Shown: positions 48,667-61,515, counted from the stretch's first letter. The stretch: DNA of 64,000 nt from Rhodamnia argentea (GCF_020921035.1 NC_063155.1:27769294-27833293), one strand, 5' to 3'. Notes: generated by a model not told the origin, from the letters alone. A program made the numbers and translations.

Positions 48667-50006
48667 TGACTTGGCGACTCATTTGGGATTCAAAGAGGAC
48701 TTAGGCCAGATAATTTCATGAAAAAGAAATCACTTGATTTGGTAAACTTTGGTTGAATTCTCATTCTTAGGTGTTAAATGTTTTTGCAGATTGGGAGTTA
48801 TAAGGGGAGGAGTGATCGGCTAACCCTTTGTTTTGCAGGCTTGGTGAATTGGAATTGTGATTTAACTTTTGAATCATTGAAGCGGTGTTTGCCTTTAATT
48901 GTTGTGCATGATTTATCGTATTTGCACTACATCGCACACAACCCGTGACCGGACCTGGGTCACACTAATAGTTTTAAGATGGTATTTAGATGGTTCTTTA
49001 ACCTTGGCGGTAAGATTTCGCTAAAGGTTATCCCATCTGGATCCCGAAATTTTTTTCAAAAAAATGGCTCAAGGGTTGTTCTCATGCACGTGAGGCTACG
49101 ATGCATGATAATTGCCCTTGTCGACCGAACCAAGCCGAAGTGATTGGACCCGACTAGTCATGACTATTGTACGCGAGGTTGCAACTAGTCATGATGACTC
49201 TGCGCGAGGCTGCGACATGTCGTTTCGTTCATCATTTCACTTTGCAAAAGCCTTTTGGATAGATAGAATAAGATTTAAACTCATAATTCATGCGCATGTC
49301 TTTGTGATTGGCATTTTCTTCGTATGAGAGGTAATTTCTTGTCTCTTGTACCCTGTTATCTCATTTTTATTTTGGGCCGGTCCATGGTTTAGGTTGATTG
49401 TTTAGGAGTCTCATTGTCTTATTTCTAATTTCGCACTGTGCTTCCGTAGCTTTTACAATTTCATCGGTTGTCCTCAATTCTGATTTGGCTTGTTCCTGTT
49501 GTGCGATTTTTACTAAATTCTACGATCGAGCTTTGAGTAAGTACCAAACACGAAAGTTGTAGACCTATGTTTCAACTAATATCTTGCAAAATTTCAGAAT
49601 TAAATTCATAATTTAAGATGGCCCTTCGTTTTTTCAACAACATGCGGTTATAACAGTTTTCTGAACGTGATTTTTTGGAAAGACACATTAAACTGATTTG
49701 ATCCGTGCATTTCTAGTCTGATTGGCCAACATAAAAGTTGTTCATCACCTTCTCAACTATAAGCTCGTAAAATTTGGACATGTTTTGATCAACGTGGGAA
49801 TTAATACGAATTTTTTCGTAAAAACGGACAAACTGAAAATTACATGTTTCAATCATTTGGTCATAATCACTTTGTTCGTTTAAGTCTAGAGGGATGTCAT
49901 GGGCCGGCTCGCTATTCTTGCTCCCTGTACTCATTTTGGGTTTGTTACTGCGTACATGTAATTTGTCACGGATCCTCCACATATTACTCGATCGATCGCG
50001 AAGAGG

Positions 50007-50537
50007 ATGGCCGACATCAATGCTACCGTCGCTGCTGCCCTAGACGAGAAACTTGGCTCCTTGACCGAGCGCTTTGAAGGGATGATGTCCCGAAAGATGG
50101 AAGAAATGTCGGCTGCCTTCATCGCCAAACTTCAATCATCCGCCGCCAGCCCGCCGCTTCCTGCTCTAGTTCCTCCTACGGACAACTTTGGTAAAGCCCG
50201 GGAAGCTACTCCCTATCCGACAATGCCGCTAGAGGATGTGATCATCACGGGCGTAAACTCGAGCACGCCGCCCATAGTCCCAATCCCCCAAGCCGGCCCT
50301 ACGGCCCCCGAATTGAATGGTGATACGACCAAGCTGTTAGCCCAAATGGAACAGAGGATCCGAGAGGTTGAGGGGACTCACAACATACCCCAGATTGACC
50401 CGTCTGTCTTTTCAAAGGTCATTGTGCCGGAGAAGTTCAAGATGCCCAACTTTGAGAAGTATGATGGGACTTCCAACCCGGTTCAGCACGTCCGGATGTA
50501 CCAGGCAAGAATGAATAAGCATGCGACCGGACCATAG
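50007..50537 (+). CDS. Gag-like fragment of the LTR retrotransposon
   Basis: A 176-codon ORF beginning MADINATVAAALDEKLGSL. It has a coiled-coil-like N-terminus, a Pro-rich middle, and a C-terminal PEKFKMPNFEKYDGTSNP motif typical of the start of plant gypsy gag (retrotrans_gag) domains. It stops soon after, at HATGP, well before the capsid domain would end. Further gag/pol-like coding scraps follow in another frame (about 50600-50870, with ASNTAQFEYQLLEKS-like sequence). The coding region is thus a deletion derivative. Confidence 0.75.
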   Translation: MADINATVAAALDEKLGSLTERFEGMMSRKMEEMSAAFIAKLQSSAASPPLPALVPPTDNFGKAREATPYPTMPLEDVIITGVNSSTPPIVPIPQAGPTAPELNGDTTKLLAQMEQRIREVEGTHNIPQIDPSVFSKVIVPEKFKMPNFEKYDGTSNPVQHVRMYQARMNKHATGP

Positions 50538-51365
50538 TTGATTGGAAGATCAATACCGGGAAAACCTACCGAGCAAAAGGTACCCGGCCACTTCCCAATC
50601 AAGAATACAGGCCATACCAACCTTCTGCTGGTGGTTCTAGCAATAGACCAGTTGATCATCCCTACAAGTTCCCGAGCAACGGCGGAAGCTCAAGCTCAAG
50701 GAGTCAGACCGCTCACGGCGAAAACAAAGTGGGAAATCTTTCGCCGGTGTTAGCAAGTAACACTGCCCAATTCGAGTATCAATTGCTCGAAAAATCGGAA
50801 GATTACTTTGATGATGAGCTCACCACCTTGATAAGCCGGTTCGGAGCTGGAGGACCTCCAGAGTTGTGATCCGAAGCAAGTGATTATGGATCCTCAAACA
50901 ACAATCGTTGGTGTATGATCCAAGACAAAATCAGTCTATCATTGGAATGGCCAGCAAAAGAGGTGGAACCAATCTCGCATGAATACTCATTTAATTCCAT
51001 GTATAGTTCCCCTGCGTGGGACATTTTTGACTTTCCGGCTGTCTAGAATTTGTCTAGAGTTAAAGGGCGAATTTTCTCCTATCTTATCAAATGCGTAAGT
51101 TCCTTGTTAAGCTAGGCCTGTAGCAAATCAATTTGTGGACGACGCCCCTGAACGCCCGTAAAGAGAGATTCCGAATAGTCTTACTTGGGAGAATACGAGT
51201 AAAAGACCAAACGGGCTCAAAGATGGGTAACTCTGTATCGTCCCAATTGGCTCTCGGTCATTTCAAACTCTGATTTAAGCTTATTTCATTCTCGACAGGG
51301 GATTGCCAACTGTTTTGAGAACAATATAGCAAAAAGCGAACCAACCGTGGACGCCAACATCACCA

Positions 51366-51425
51366 CAGCCTAGTGGTTGGGGGAATGACAGTGGTCCGAG
51401 GCGTCCCAGGTTCGATCCCGGGATT
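51366..51425 (+). other. tRNA-like A-box/B-box segment inside the retrotransposon
   Basis: AGCCTAGTGGTT at 51367-51378 resembles a Pol III A box. GGTTCGATCCC at 51409-51419 is a perfect B box at tRNA-like spacing. It could be the head of a tRNA-derived SINE or a tRNA remnant; no full cloverleaf was folded. Confidence 0.45.
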
Positions 51426-54012
51426 TGGCATCAATGTACAAAGATTAATAAAAACCTTTTTGCTTCGTAGTTCAATGCTGATTGAAACTCAGCCCGGATG
51501 GTTACAAGACCGGAGAGATAACATCCCGGACATACAATCCGATCCGGATGAGTTGAACTTTTCAATTCAAAGTTCACAAGAAATTCGTACAAGGGGGTCA
51601 CTGCCTTTCCGGATAGGGAAGTATCCATTCTCCCCGAAAAATTAATGAAATAAGAAATTCCTGGAGCCTTTGACAATCTCATGTCTCGAACCGGATAATG
51701 AAGTTTTGCAACTCATTTGCATGAGCAGGGGCAACTTCCAATCCACGCCCCTAAGAAGTTTCTTATGTGCTTGCGAATTTCGTCCACCAAGATAAAAAGT
51801 TACTGCATTTTATATGCTCGAAAACACTCATACATTGCATAGTTTGTGCATGACTGTTCCTCATGTTTAATTTACCAACTCTGAATAAGGAACATGAACT
51901 ACATAAGATACATCGAATGTGTGGAATGGGGCAAGCGGGATGATGAAAGGCAATCCTTTCCCAAACACGTCCAATTTTTTCAGGCGAGATGAACGGTGGC
52001 AAAATTCCGCATTTCACAAGGTAAAAGGTTTTCTCGCAAAAGGTACGATAGCCGAAATGATAGAGGCATTCAGTTCTCTATCCCAAACACTATAGGTGAT
52101 CCATTGATTACCCCTTTTGAGCGGTGGTTTCATTTCTTTACCCCTGTCAAGAACCACCCTACATCGGGGTCCAGAAGAGTTAATTCCAGAAGCAACACGA
52201 GGTAAATGGTTAGAAATTTTCTTGCTCGGACTAACATTAATCTCCGGGTGTTTCTTTGCATTTATACTCGAATTTTAATTCAAGTGCCTTAGGATGATGA
52301 AGAGCATTCACTTCTCTATCCTATACACTTCATTCTTTGCATAGCCCACTTGAGCCCGCAAATTCATTTCTTAAACCCCTGTTGGTGATCATTTGCTCAT
52401 TCCAAAGACGAAAATAGCATTGTCCCAAGGATTAGAATTGGAGATGGTCGGGTCAACAGAGAATTCTCGAATGGACTCATTTCTTGTATGCTAGATTTTT
52501 TATGTTTACATAATTTTTCTTTGTAAATGTTTATATTTGTTGTAATTCCTGGTTCAAATCATGGGATTGTAAAAAAAAAAAGGAGAGGCAAACTCAGCTT
52601 AAAGGAGAATGGCCCGCTCTCGAAAAAAAAAAAGAAAAAAAAAGAAAAATAAAGAGATGTCGAAGAGCTCTCAAAGAAAAAGGAAAAGAAATCTCTTCTC
52701 GAAAAAAAGAAGAAAAAAAAGAAAAATGAGAGTCGGGAGTAAGAAAAGCAAAGGCTGATCTCATATGAAAATTTCAAGCATAAGAAAAGCAAAGTGCCTA
52801 CCAAAAGTAAGGCCAATGCACATTCATTTGTAAAGTACTTCTGAATTTTGAATGTACATTTTTGCATGTTAAGTTGTAAATTTCATGTACATGTTTGCAT
52901 TGTGTCTCTTGCAAATCCTCGACAGACACTTGTTGTGAAGAAGACTCCCCAAGAAGTCGGTTTGCAAAGTGCAATTTTCAGTAGAAAACTACCATCCCTC
53001 ATTCAATGATGGTATTCTTTTCGAAGACATTTCCAGAAGACCAAGATCGGTGACTAGTCGGCGATGATCACCAACGTCAAGCCCCTTCTCATTTAATTTC
53101 TGAGCCAAAACGAGCCTTTTCGTTCCTCGGTCCCCAATCCTAGCCTACGTTATAACCCTCCAAAGTCTCTTCTGATTAGGACACTTGAGTTAACGTAGAG
53201 TTAAATGATTTTAAGCATCACTCGAAGAAGTTCGAGCAAGATTATTTCTCTCTCATTTTTGCGGGGCTCTTGACTTGTAAATCTGGAGCAGATGAGGAAG
53301 AAATTCATTTCAGCGACCTTGACTCAACTAGAGTCCCCTTTGTAAACCTTTGACCTAACCCTCATTACGGTCCTAATCAAGACCTCCAGATCGGCTCGGT
53401 CGTATCAATTGCGAGATTACTTGGATCCTTATCGAATGCGATGATGGAAAGATTGAGTGATTTCTCTCGAATCCCGCAGACGGGATAAATAGCTTTTCTC
53501 GAGAGTGAGAGAAAGCCCTTTCGGCCTGAAGTTCCCCCATTCAGCTCACATTCGAGGTATTCGTAATGTGAGAACCTCCCTGGACAAAATTGGTAATGCA
53601 AACTTGACAGAATGGTTATGCATGAACCATAGTATGAGTGATTGCATTATACTCATTGTTGAATATGTTTGTGTGTGTTACCTCTGACATTCTATGATAG
53701 GTAATACATTCCCGATGTTCGAGTTCCCTCCCAAGGTCTCGAAATTCATCCAAGGATTATTGAATGAGCAAGTTTTCTTTGGCAAATGCCTACCGTGTAC
53801 GATACAAACAATCGCTTCGTTCCTTGATTAATCGTTTGGAGAACCCGGGTAAGTTTTCTGAACCCCTTTTCAAATTAACAACTCTTCTCATGATAGTTGT
53901 TATGATTCAATTCAGGCAATATGCCCCTTTTGTACTTATCGATTCCATTCGATGGTGCTCCTATCAAATATTGTTCAATTCGGGCAATATGCCTCTTCCG
54001 TCAAGTCGTATA

Positions 54013-54600
54013 GACATATGCACCGGCGATCTTGACATCTTATCAAATCATAACGACGTAGCTCTTATGGTTTCAATCTCGGGACGTGAAGACATATGCA
54101 CGGCGATCTTGACATCTTATCAAATCATAACGACGTAACTCTTATGGTTTCAATCTCGGGACGTGAAGACATATGCACCGGCGATCTTGACATCTTATCA
54201 AATCATAACGACGTAGCTCTTATGGTTTCAATCTCGGGACGTGAAGACATATGCCTGGCGATCTTGACATCTCTTCAAATCATAACGACGTAGCTCTTAT
54301 GATTTCGGTATCGAATCACGAAGACGTATGCACTTGGTGATCTTGACCTTTAGTCGGCTCATAATGACATAGCTCTTATGATTTTCGGCTCCTTTATCAA
54401 ATCATGAAGACATAAGCACCCATATTTTTTATCCAAACCAAATCATAACGACGTAGCTCTTATGATTTTGGTTCCTCTTTATCGAATCGTGAAGACATAT
54501 GCCTGGCGATTTCGACATTTAATCAACTCACAACGACGTAGCTCTTGTGAACTTGATCCCACTTCTTTCGACTCACAACGACGTAGCTCTTGTGATCTCA
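54013..54600. repeat. About 78-base minisatellite in the retrotransposon 3' interior
   Basis: The word GACATATGCACCGGCGATC begins repeats at 54013, 54091, 54168 and 54246 (period 77-78). Degenerate copies follow near 54320, 54408 and 54492. Each unit contains AATCATAACGACGTAGCTCT. This non-coding array lies between the coding debris and the right LTR. Confidence 0.9.
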
Positions 54601-54968
54601 AACGACACACATATCTTGCGCTGTCTTGCATTAGGGAGAAGTCTCGATAACGAGATAGGCCAAATACCTTAAAATCCTTGCATCCGCAAAAAGAAGCTTG
54701 GAAATTAAGAGAACCATTAGCTTACGAGAAATTTGGTAAAACAGGTATTCTTGTATGCGATCCATGTGCAGAGTTTCTCTAACATGAAAAAGGGAAATTA
54801 TGACACGTGTTATTTACGGTCTTGCATATCATGCATCACTTCATTACATAAAAAATGGGATTAAAACTCCCGCCAAAAAGTTCATCCATAATTTGCCTTG
54901 TCAAAATTTAGGATTCAATTTTGTCTTTGAGCGGAACCTCTACGAGCCTCCACTCAAAGAGGGGCAGC

Positions 54969-56420
54969 TGTTGACGCCTAAATTTTGATTAATCTATTTT
55001 TTGCATAAAAATTATAAAAAATCATCTCACATATTTATTTTTAGCGTACATTGCATTGGCATATAATCGGGCAAGCGGAACACTTAATTTAGCATGCGTC
55101 TAGACTAGGCACGGGATGGAAAAATACACCGAGAAGATTTGAAACTTCAAGGACTGTATTGCAAATACTTAAAATTTCAGGGGACCGTATTGCAAATACT
55201 TGGAACTTCGGGGACTGTATTGCAAATACCAAAAGAAGATGAAGAAGGGAAGATGATGAAGGGAAGATAATGAAAAGAAGATGAAGAAGGGAAGATGATG
55301 AAGGGAAGATAATGAAGGGAAGATGAAAATGGAAGGTGAAGAAATGAAGATGAAGAATGGAAGATGAAAATGGAAGGTGAAGAAATGAAGATGAAGAAGA
55401 GAAGATGAAAATGGAAGGTGAAGAAGTGAAGATGAAGAATGAAGGATGAAGAACTTTGCCTATAAAAGAGAGAGCTCTTGAGAAGAGTTTGAGAAGGGGG
55501 GAAGTGGAAGAGAATTGAGAAAGAGAGTAGAAGAGAATTGAGAGAGTTTTTTAGGAAGAGTGGAAGAGAATTGAGAGAGTTTTGAGAGAGTTTTTGAGAG
55601 GAATTTTTAGAGAGGAAAAAGAGAGTTCTTGAGAAAAATCAGAAGAGAAAATTCGAGAGTGAAGAAAAGTGTTTTAGTCGAGCATCATCTTCGACGAGTC
55701 CCGACACATATTTCGCCCCTCGCAACCCAACAACGCCATTGCTTGCCATTTTCGACGACAGCCGCGTTCTTCCAGCTCCGAGATCTTGAAGGGAACTATA
55801 ACGTGTATGTGAGTAAGATTTTGTGTAATAGAAGGTAATCCTTTCCATCTCGATCTACAAAAATGTAATCGTTTGGTGTGAACATTCGTTTGTTTATTTT
55901 AGACATGCCACGTGTTCCAAATTTTAGCATTATTACATGTTAATTTATTTCTGTAAATACTCGTGATTGGCTGCGTTTTCTTTCTTTCTAAATCACCCAT
56001 GGTGTATATCGTACAAAGTTCAATGTTTTACATCGCCATAAAAAAGAAGAAAAAACCAAAAAAATTGCATCTTTGAATTTCAAGTAAAATCCATCAAAAT
56101 TGCCAAATCAAATATTTTTCATGAAAATGGTACCGAAAGGGCGTTAGAGTAATCTAGCGTAACCAAATCCCCGAATTCAAAATCTCCGGTTCGCGGAAAT
56201 AAGATAGTTTTCTCCCGCTATTTTATTTAGGTTTCTAATCAACCTACCGAAAATGATTAGTGGCGACTCCAAATTGAAAACACATTGCATGTTAATTATT
56301 TGAACCTTAAGTTGCGATTTGGTATGGACTTGGGAGAGTCCGAGTTAGGTTAGTTAATTAATTAACCTGATAATCCATTAGCCCGAAAATTAACTCGTTT
56401 ATTTTTTGAAGGTCGCGACA
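54969..56420 (+). repeat. Right LTR
   Basis: Same length as the left LTR and nearly identical. Visible differences include one base near 55077, one near 55095 and a compensating insertion/deletion pair around 55756-55775. A TATAAAA box lies at 55461-55467. Confidence 0.93.
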
Positions 56421-56425
56421 CCGCT

Positions 56426-57718
56426 CTATCGAGATATCATGTCTTGCTACCGCGAGATCTGCAAATACTAGGCAACTCTAGTTCTGGAGGGTTAAATCTT
56501 TTGGTGCTTCAGAAGCAACCAAAACCATCAATCTCATATAAAAACGAAAAAAAGACAAGATTGAGACCATACAATATAGTCAAAATGGATAATACTGCAC
56601 ATGTTCTGCAAAATTAGTATACTAACTAGCATGTTAGACAGACTCTTATCAGACATTAACATGACCTACTCATTTAATGTGTTCACTCGTCTACTCCTTG
56701 TAACAGAGTCTTTGACAAGAATAAGAAGGAAACGAGCTTGAGGATGACAATCACTATTTTCGAGTTTTATAGCTCGAACCAATAAATGGAGATTGCCCAT
56801 TAGTCAGTCTTGTCCATTTCATTTACCGAACTCTTTTATTCCAATCGATACTTCTTTATAAAAAAAAACCTTCGAAAAGATTGTAGATAATTGTGATAAA
56901 AAGATGCTCAATTTGCTCATAGACATATAACCTAGATTATCTCAAAAAGTTAAAAAAGAAATGAACTTAGGCCAATTCCGTGGGCTTTTGGCCCGCCTTG
57001 ATTTGAAGCAGCACAGCACATAGGTCAAGCACATAAGCCACAAAGCTCCCACGCTTCCTCTAGGATCATAGATTCACAAGCTCTTACACTCTCTCTCGTT
57101 TTACTCTCGTCTTTTCAACACTCTCTCTGGTTTTGATCTTCTCATGGCGCTCCGACATCTGTGGGTTCCCCTCTCCGGCATTTCAGCAAACATTGCACGC
57201 TCAAAAACACATTCAACAGTAGAAAATGGGGAGATCAAGCGAAAGAGGCATTTTCGTAAACTCTGAACGCCATTCTCTGGAAAACAACTCGAACAGGGAA
57301 AAATGGGCAGATGCAGAAAATATAAGACTTGAAGAAGAGAGATAGACGATAAAGTGGCCAAACGCAGAAAGTTCTTGGAGGAGGCCAACCACAAAAGGGA
57401 GAAGAAAAAGACACGGAAACGAGGCTCGTCAGCGATTTTTGCTCAAGGGTGAGTTTCTTCTGTTGTGTTTTAGCATGCTTTATGCGCTCGTTAGCGACCA
57501 ACCCTGCATTCTGAAGTTATGATCTTTTGTATGACCTTTGCAAGCATGGACCCTGCATGCTCTCTCTCTCTCTCTCTCTCTCGCACGCACGCCCAACAAG
57601 TTTGAGTGTTCATGCATGAGTTTATGTAGGTTTATTTGTGCGGCAGCGTGGGTATATGGATTGGTGGTTGGGTATGTATGACTAAATTTCTGATTGCTGT
57701 TGATTATTGATCTTGCAG
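56426..57718. other. Gene-free stretch before the QSOX fragment
   Basis: Unique AT-rich DNA, with a purine-rich segment at 57200-57440 whose frames hold only short ORFs, and a CT run at about 57560-57584. I searched it for a QSOX first exon (signal peptide, then EFFAHW) and saw none. Confidence 0.5.
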
Positions 57719-59791
57719 GTGTCCTGCATGTAGAAATTACAAGGTACTAGCCTAGTGCTACATCTCAAATATTGAAATAGTTATATTTTTCTCTTAGTAA
57801 CTTTTTAATATTCCATTTTGTAGCCTCAATATGAGAAGGTGGCTAAACTTTTCAATGGACCTGATGCGGTGCATCCTGGGATAGTTTTGATGACAAGAGT
57901 AGACTGCGCACTGAAGGTACTTAAAATTATTGTGTCAGCATTTCATTCAATTCAAATACTGTTGCCTAGATAGACTGCTTTACGGACAAAAAAGCGCTGG
58001 TACTTGTATCCGGACTTTTGGTATGAAAGATCAGTATTGACATGGTTGTGCAAAATGATATAGGAATCTCGAATTGGATAGGTAATCGTGTTGACGATTA
58101 TCTGATGTTCAGTCTGCTATTATTAGACAATGAAACGTTGATCAAAAGGAAAAAGAATAGTTTGCAAATTAGCTACTGATAAAGATGGATGGGTTCGGTA
58201 CTTGAAGGCCACCACTTTTTTGTACCGTCCATCTATCTGAAAATTGAAAATGTTGGCCCGTTGTCGTTTCACTTATCCATGTTGTTGTACTATAGATTAG
58301 CTTGCTGATATGGTCTTTTGCTGGATTCTCTTTAATACATGATTCAGCTATTTGACCTGTTTTGATTGTTTGGCAGAGCAGATAAACAACAAACTTTGTG
58401 ATAAATATTCTGTGAGTCATTATCCTATGCTCTTCTGGGGGCGTCCTTCCAAGTTTGTTGCTGCCGGTTGGGAACCTAAACAAGAGAAAAGCAAGATTCG
58501 TGTAATTGATGATGGACGGACTGCAGAACGCCTGCTAAATTGGATCAATAAGCAAATAGGCAGGTAGGAAGTATCTCTAGTATTTTCTGGTTACTAAGTA
58601 ATTATTCAGGGGAAGTCTATCTTATAAGTCTTGGGACATTCTAGTAATGCATCCAGCCACTTCAATTCCTTTCTTCAACCTGAGATAAGTTTCTCCTTTC
58701 GGTTTTGGAATGTATTAGCAAATTAGTCATCTGTAATTTTCAGGTTCCCAGATTGACAGCTAAAATATATGCAAAATTCCATGCTTGGAATGTAATATAA
58801 GCTTTTTAAGTTTGGTTAACTGATATTTGTTGTGCTTGGGTTTTTCAATAGATGCTGATTCACTTAGCACTTATCAGAATGTATCGCAATTGTCAGGGAG
58901 TGAATTGAGAATTCAATATGAGGACCTACTTATTAAATTTCAAACAGTGAGCTACATACGTTTGGGTTGAGACATGTCTGATCTTCGAAGTGATGTGGGC
59001 TTAACCTTTCTTTTCATTTTTGTGGACGACAATCTTATTTGTCTGAAGAATTTGCCACATATTAAGCACTGCGGGGTTAAACTTTGAGTTCTCATTTTTT
59101 TCTCTATTGTTCAATACTGAATGTACAGCTCATATTGTTTGGATGATGAGAAATTTGAAAACGAGCACCTCTCGTCAAATATTTCAGACCCTGAACAGGT
59201 GGGATCATTGTAGTCCAAAATAATTCTTTTTTTATCTAAATATACTCTTCAGTGCTATTATTAACTATGAAATGGTTAATTGAAGATTTCACGGGCTGTA
59301 TATGATGTTGAGGAGGCCACATCCACTGCCTTCGACATCATTTTAGAACACAAGGTGCAATTTTTTTAACTTTGATATGGTTCTGTGAGATCTATTCTCT
59401 GTGTCTTCCCAAATTTTGCTCAATCACTTACATTGTCTTCAATTTCATTTCCGGTCCCTCCAAATATAATATGAAAAAGATCAAGTTGGAAACTCGAGCT
59501 TCACTTATACAATTTCTGCAACTTCTGGTTGCACATCACCCTTCGAAGCGGTTCGTTCACATTCTTTATTTTGCAACCATGATTCCCGTGAATGTTCTGC
59601 CTCACTAGTTTTTGACTTAGACTGTCTGTTTTAGGTGTCGTCAGGGTAGTGCAGAAGTTCTTGTCAACTTTGATGAGTTTTCTCCCTTGGATATGCCGAC
59701 ACTTGACAGACAGGAAGTTTCTAGTGGTGATGACCAGACAGCCTTTCATAATTTCCAGATATGCGGAAAAGAAGTTCCTCGTGGATATTGG
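57719..59791 (+). pseudogene. Truncated QSOX (quiescin sulfhydryl oxidase) gene fragment
   Basis: QSOX enzymes form disulfides in secretory proteins by passing electrons from a thioredoxin domain to an Erv/FAD domain. Seven exons (57719-57743, 57824-57916, 58382-58563, 59129-59198, 59286-59354, 59480-59550 and 59635-59791) have splice borders and phases that fit and no internal stop, giving about 222 residues. The first carries the thioredoxin redox motif CPACRNYK. Then come PQYEKVAKLFNG, VDCALK, KLCDKYSVSHYPMLFWG and LLNWINKQIG, ending ICGKEVPRGYW. Missing are the first exon (signal peptide and start of the thioredoxin fold) and everything after GYW, including the Erv domain with its CxxC and FAD site. 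It is therefore a fragment although the retained exons are well preserved. A CACTA-like array begins eight bases after the last exon. Confidence 0.85.
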
Positions 59792-60047
59792 GTGGGTACA
59801 CTGTAGTTTCTTTCATCGCAAAAATTTAGCAACGAAAAGTCAAATTTTCGTCGCTAAATTCTGCGACGCTGTGTTAGCCACGAATTTTTTTCGTGGCAAA
59901 ATTTGTCGCAAATATCAATTAGCAATGAATTTTGAGGAACTTTTCGTGGCTAAATTCATTGCAAAAAAGTCATTTTTTCGTATTAGCGAAATTTTTTCGT
60001 TTTTTCGTAGCTACACAGGCCTCGCTGGGTACTACGGATCGTCAGTG

Positions 60048-60272
60048 ATGAGGTCAACTCCACCATCGGGTTACTCCTTCGCCGGCGCCGCCGCGGCCGT
60101 CGCGGTGACGGAGCACTTCACCCGGAGGGCCTTCAAGGATCTGGCCCTTGGGATCCCGGAGGCCGAAAGCTATGAACTTTGGAGCGGCCTCGAGGAAATG
60201 AATGGTCTCTCCAAGAGGGTATTCACGGCGGTGGCGTGGGAAGCTAGGGCGAAGGCCGTTGCTGGGTTCTAG
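60048..60272 (+). CDS. GC-rich unidentified ORF between CACTA-like arrays
   Basis: Seventy-four codons from the ATG at 60048 to TAG, with nearly all third positions G or C in the first two thirds. The protein begins MRSTPPSGYSFAGAAAAVAV and continues with EHFTRRAFKDLALG and AVAWEARAKAVAGF. It has the look of a real small plant protein, with an Ala-rich hydrophobic segment at residues 11-20, but I do not recognise it. An acceptor-like CTACACAG at 60010-60018 precedes it in frame. It is probably a host gene fragment captured by the transposon. A minus-strand reading (60054-60482) also lies open and has a TATA-like CTATAAAG upstream, so the direction is not certain. Confidence 0.4.
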   Translation: MRSTPPSGYSFAGAAAAVAVTEHFTRRAFKDLALGIPEAESYELWSGLEEMNGLSKRVFTAVAWEARAKAVAGF

Positions 60273-60297
60273 AGAGATGGAGTAAAGCTGGTGATGG

Positions 60298-60299
<2 letters not shown>

Positions 60300-60328
<29 letters not shown>
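60300..60328. repeat. (GA)n microsatellite with G tract
   Basis: About 14 GA units are followed by a G run and GTGTGTGT, just after the stop of the ORF at 60048. Confidence 0.9.
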
Positions 60329-60336
<8 letters not shown>

Positions 60337-61515
60337 TGTGTGTTTATAGAGGAGGAAAAGAGTGGGAAAGTCTGCTGAAAGGGGCGATGAAGAGAGAGGG
60401 AGTGGCAAGTGAAATGATAGAAGGAGGGAGGGGGATCTTTATAGGCAAGTGCGGGAAGGGAAAATTTTAAAAGGAGCGCCATGTTGTAAATTAACGACGA
60501 AAATTAGTGTTCGTCACAAATTTAGCGACGAAATTCTGTTTTCGTCACTAAATTAGCAACAAAAACACATTTTTGTCGCTAAATTAGCAACGAATCACTT
60601 TTTCGTCGCAAAATTTGTGACGACTTTTTTTTTTGTCGCTAATTTAGCCACGAAATTCCATTTTCGTGGCAACATTTGTGACGAACATGGTTTTTGTCGC
60701 TAAACCAACATCTATAATTTAGCGACGATTTTTTTTTTTTTGTCACTAATTTAGCAACGAAAATATGTTTTCATCGCTAAACCAACATCCGTGATTTAGC
60801 GACGAATTTTTTTTGTCGCTAATTTAGCTATGAAAATCATATTCATCTCTAAATTAGCGACGAAATTACATTTTCATGGCAAAATTAGCGATGAAAATCT
60901 ATTTTCGTCGCTAAACCAACATCTATAATTTAGCGACAAATTTTTTTTTTGTCTCTAATTTAGCCACGAAATTCCATTTTCGTGGCAAAATTTGCGACGA
61001 ATATGGTTTTTGTCGCCAAACCAATATCTATAATTTAGTGACGAATTTTTTTTTGTCGCTAATTTAGTTACGAAATTCCATTTCCGTGGCAAAATTTGCG
61101 ACGAACATGGTGTTCGTCGTTAATTTAGCGACGAAAACATGTTTTCATCGCTAAACCAACATCTGTGATTTAGCGACGAATTTTTTTCTGTCACTAATTT
61201 AGCTACGAAAATCATATTCGTCGCTCAATTAGCAACAAAATTCCATTTTCGTGGCAAAATTAGCGACGAAAATCTATTTTCGTCGCTAAACCAACATCTG
61301 TAATTTAGCAACGAATTTTTTTTTTTTGTCGCTAATTTAGCCACGAAATTCCATTTTCGTGGCAAAATTTGCGACGGACATGGTTTTTGTCACTAAACCA
61401 ACATCTATAATTTAGCGACGAATTTGTTTTTGTAGCTAATTTAGCTACGAAATTCCATTTTCGTGGCAAAATTAGCGACGAAAATAGAGTTTCGTCGCTA
61501 AACCAACATTTGTAA

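Larger units (their letters stand above)
47215..56420 (+). mobile_element. LTR retrotransposon, non-autonomous, recently inserted
   Basis: Two 1452-base LTRs (47215-48666 and 54969-56420) begin TGTTGACGCC and end GGTCGCGACA, and differ at only a few positions. A perfect 5-base target duplication CCGCT flanks the element (47210-47214 and 56421-56425). A primer-binding-site candidate starting TGGCGACTC lies at 48672, five bases after the left LTR. A purine tract AAAGAGGGGCAGC (54956-54968) abuts the right LTR. The 6.3-kb interior holds a Ty3/gypsy-like gag fragment but no recognisable protease, reverse transcriptase or integrase. It therefore depends on enzymes supplied by a related element. 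I could not name the primer tRNA. Confidence 0.93.

Noticed and set aside
52559-52867. Phe-rich minus-strand ORF
   Set aside because: It comes from A-rich simple repeats in the retrotransposon interior.
57030-57440. Possible QSOX first exon or another gene upstream of the fragment
   Set aside because: It has no signal peptide followed by the expected thioredoxin N-terminus; the short frames (39 codons or fewer from ATGs) are not convincing.
59649-60272. A single 207-codon protein running from the last QSOX exon into the GC-rich ORF
   Set aside because: It is in the wrong frame for QSOX (exon 59635-59791 reads another frame) and crosses the repeat array; only its last part, from 60048, has coding character.
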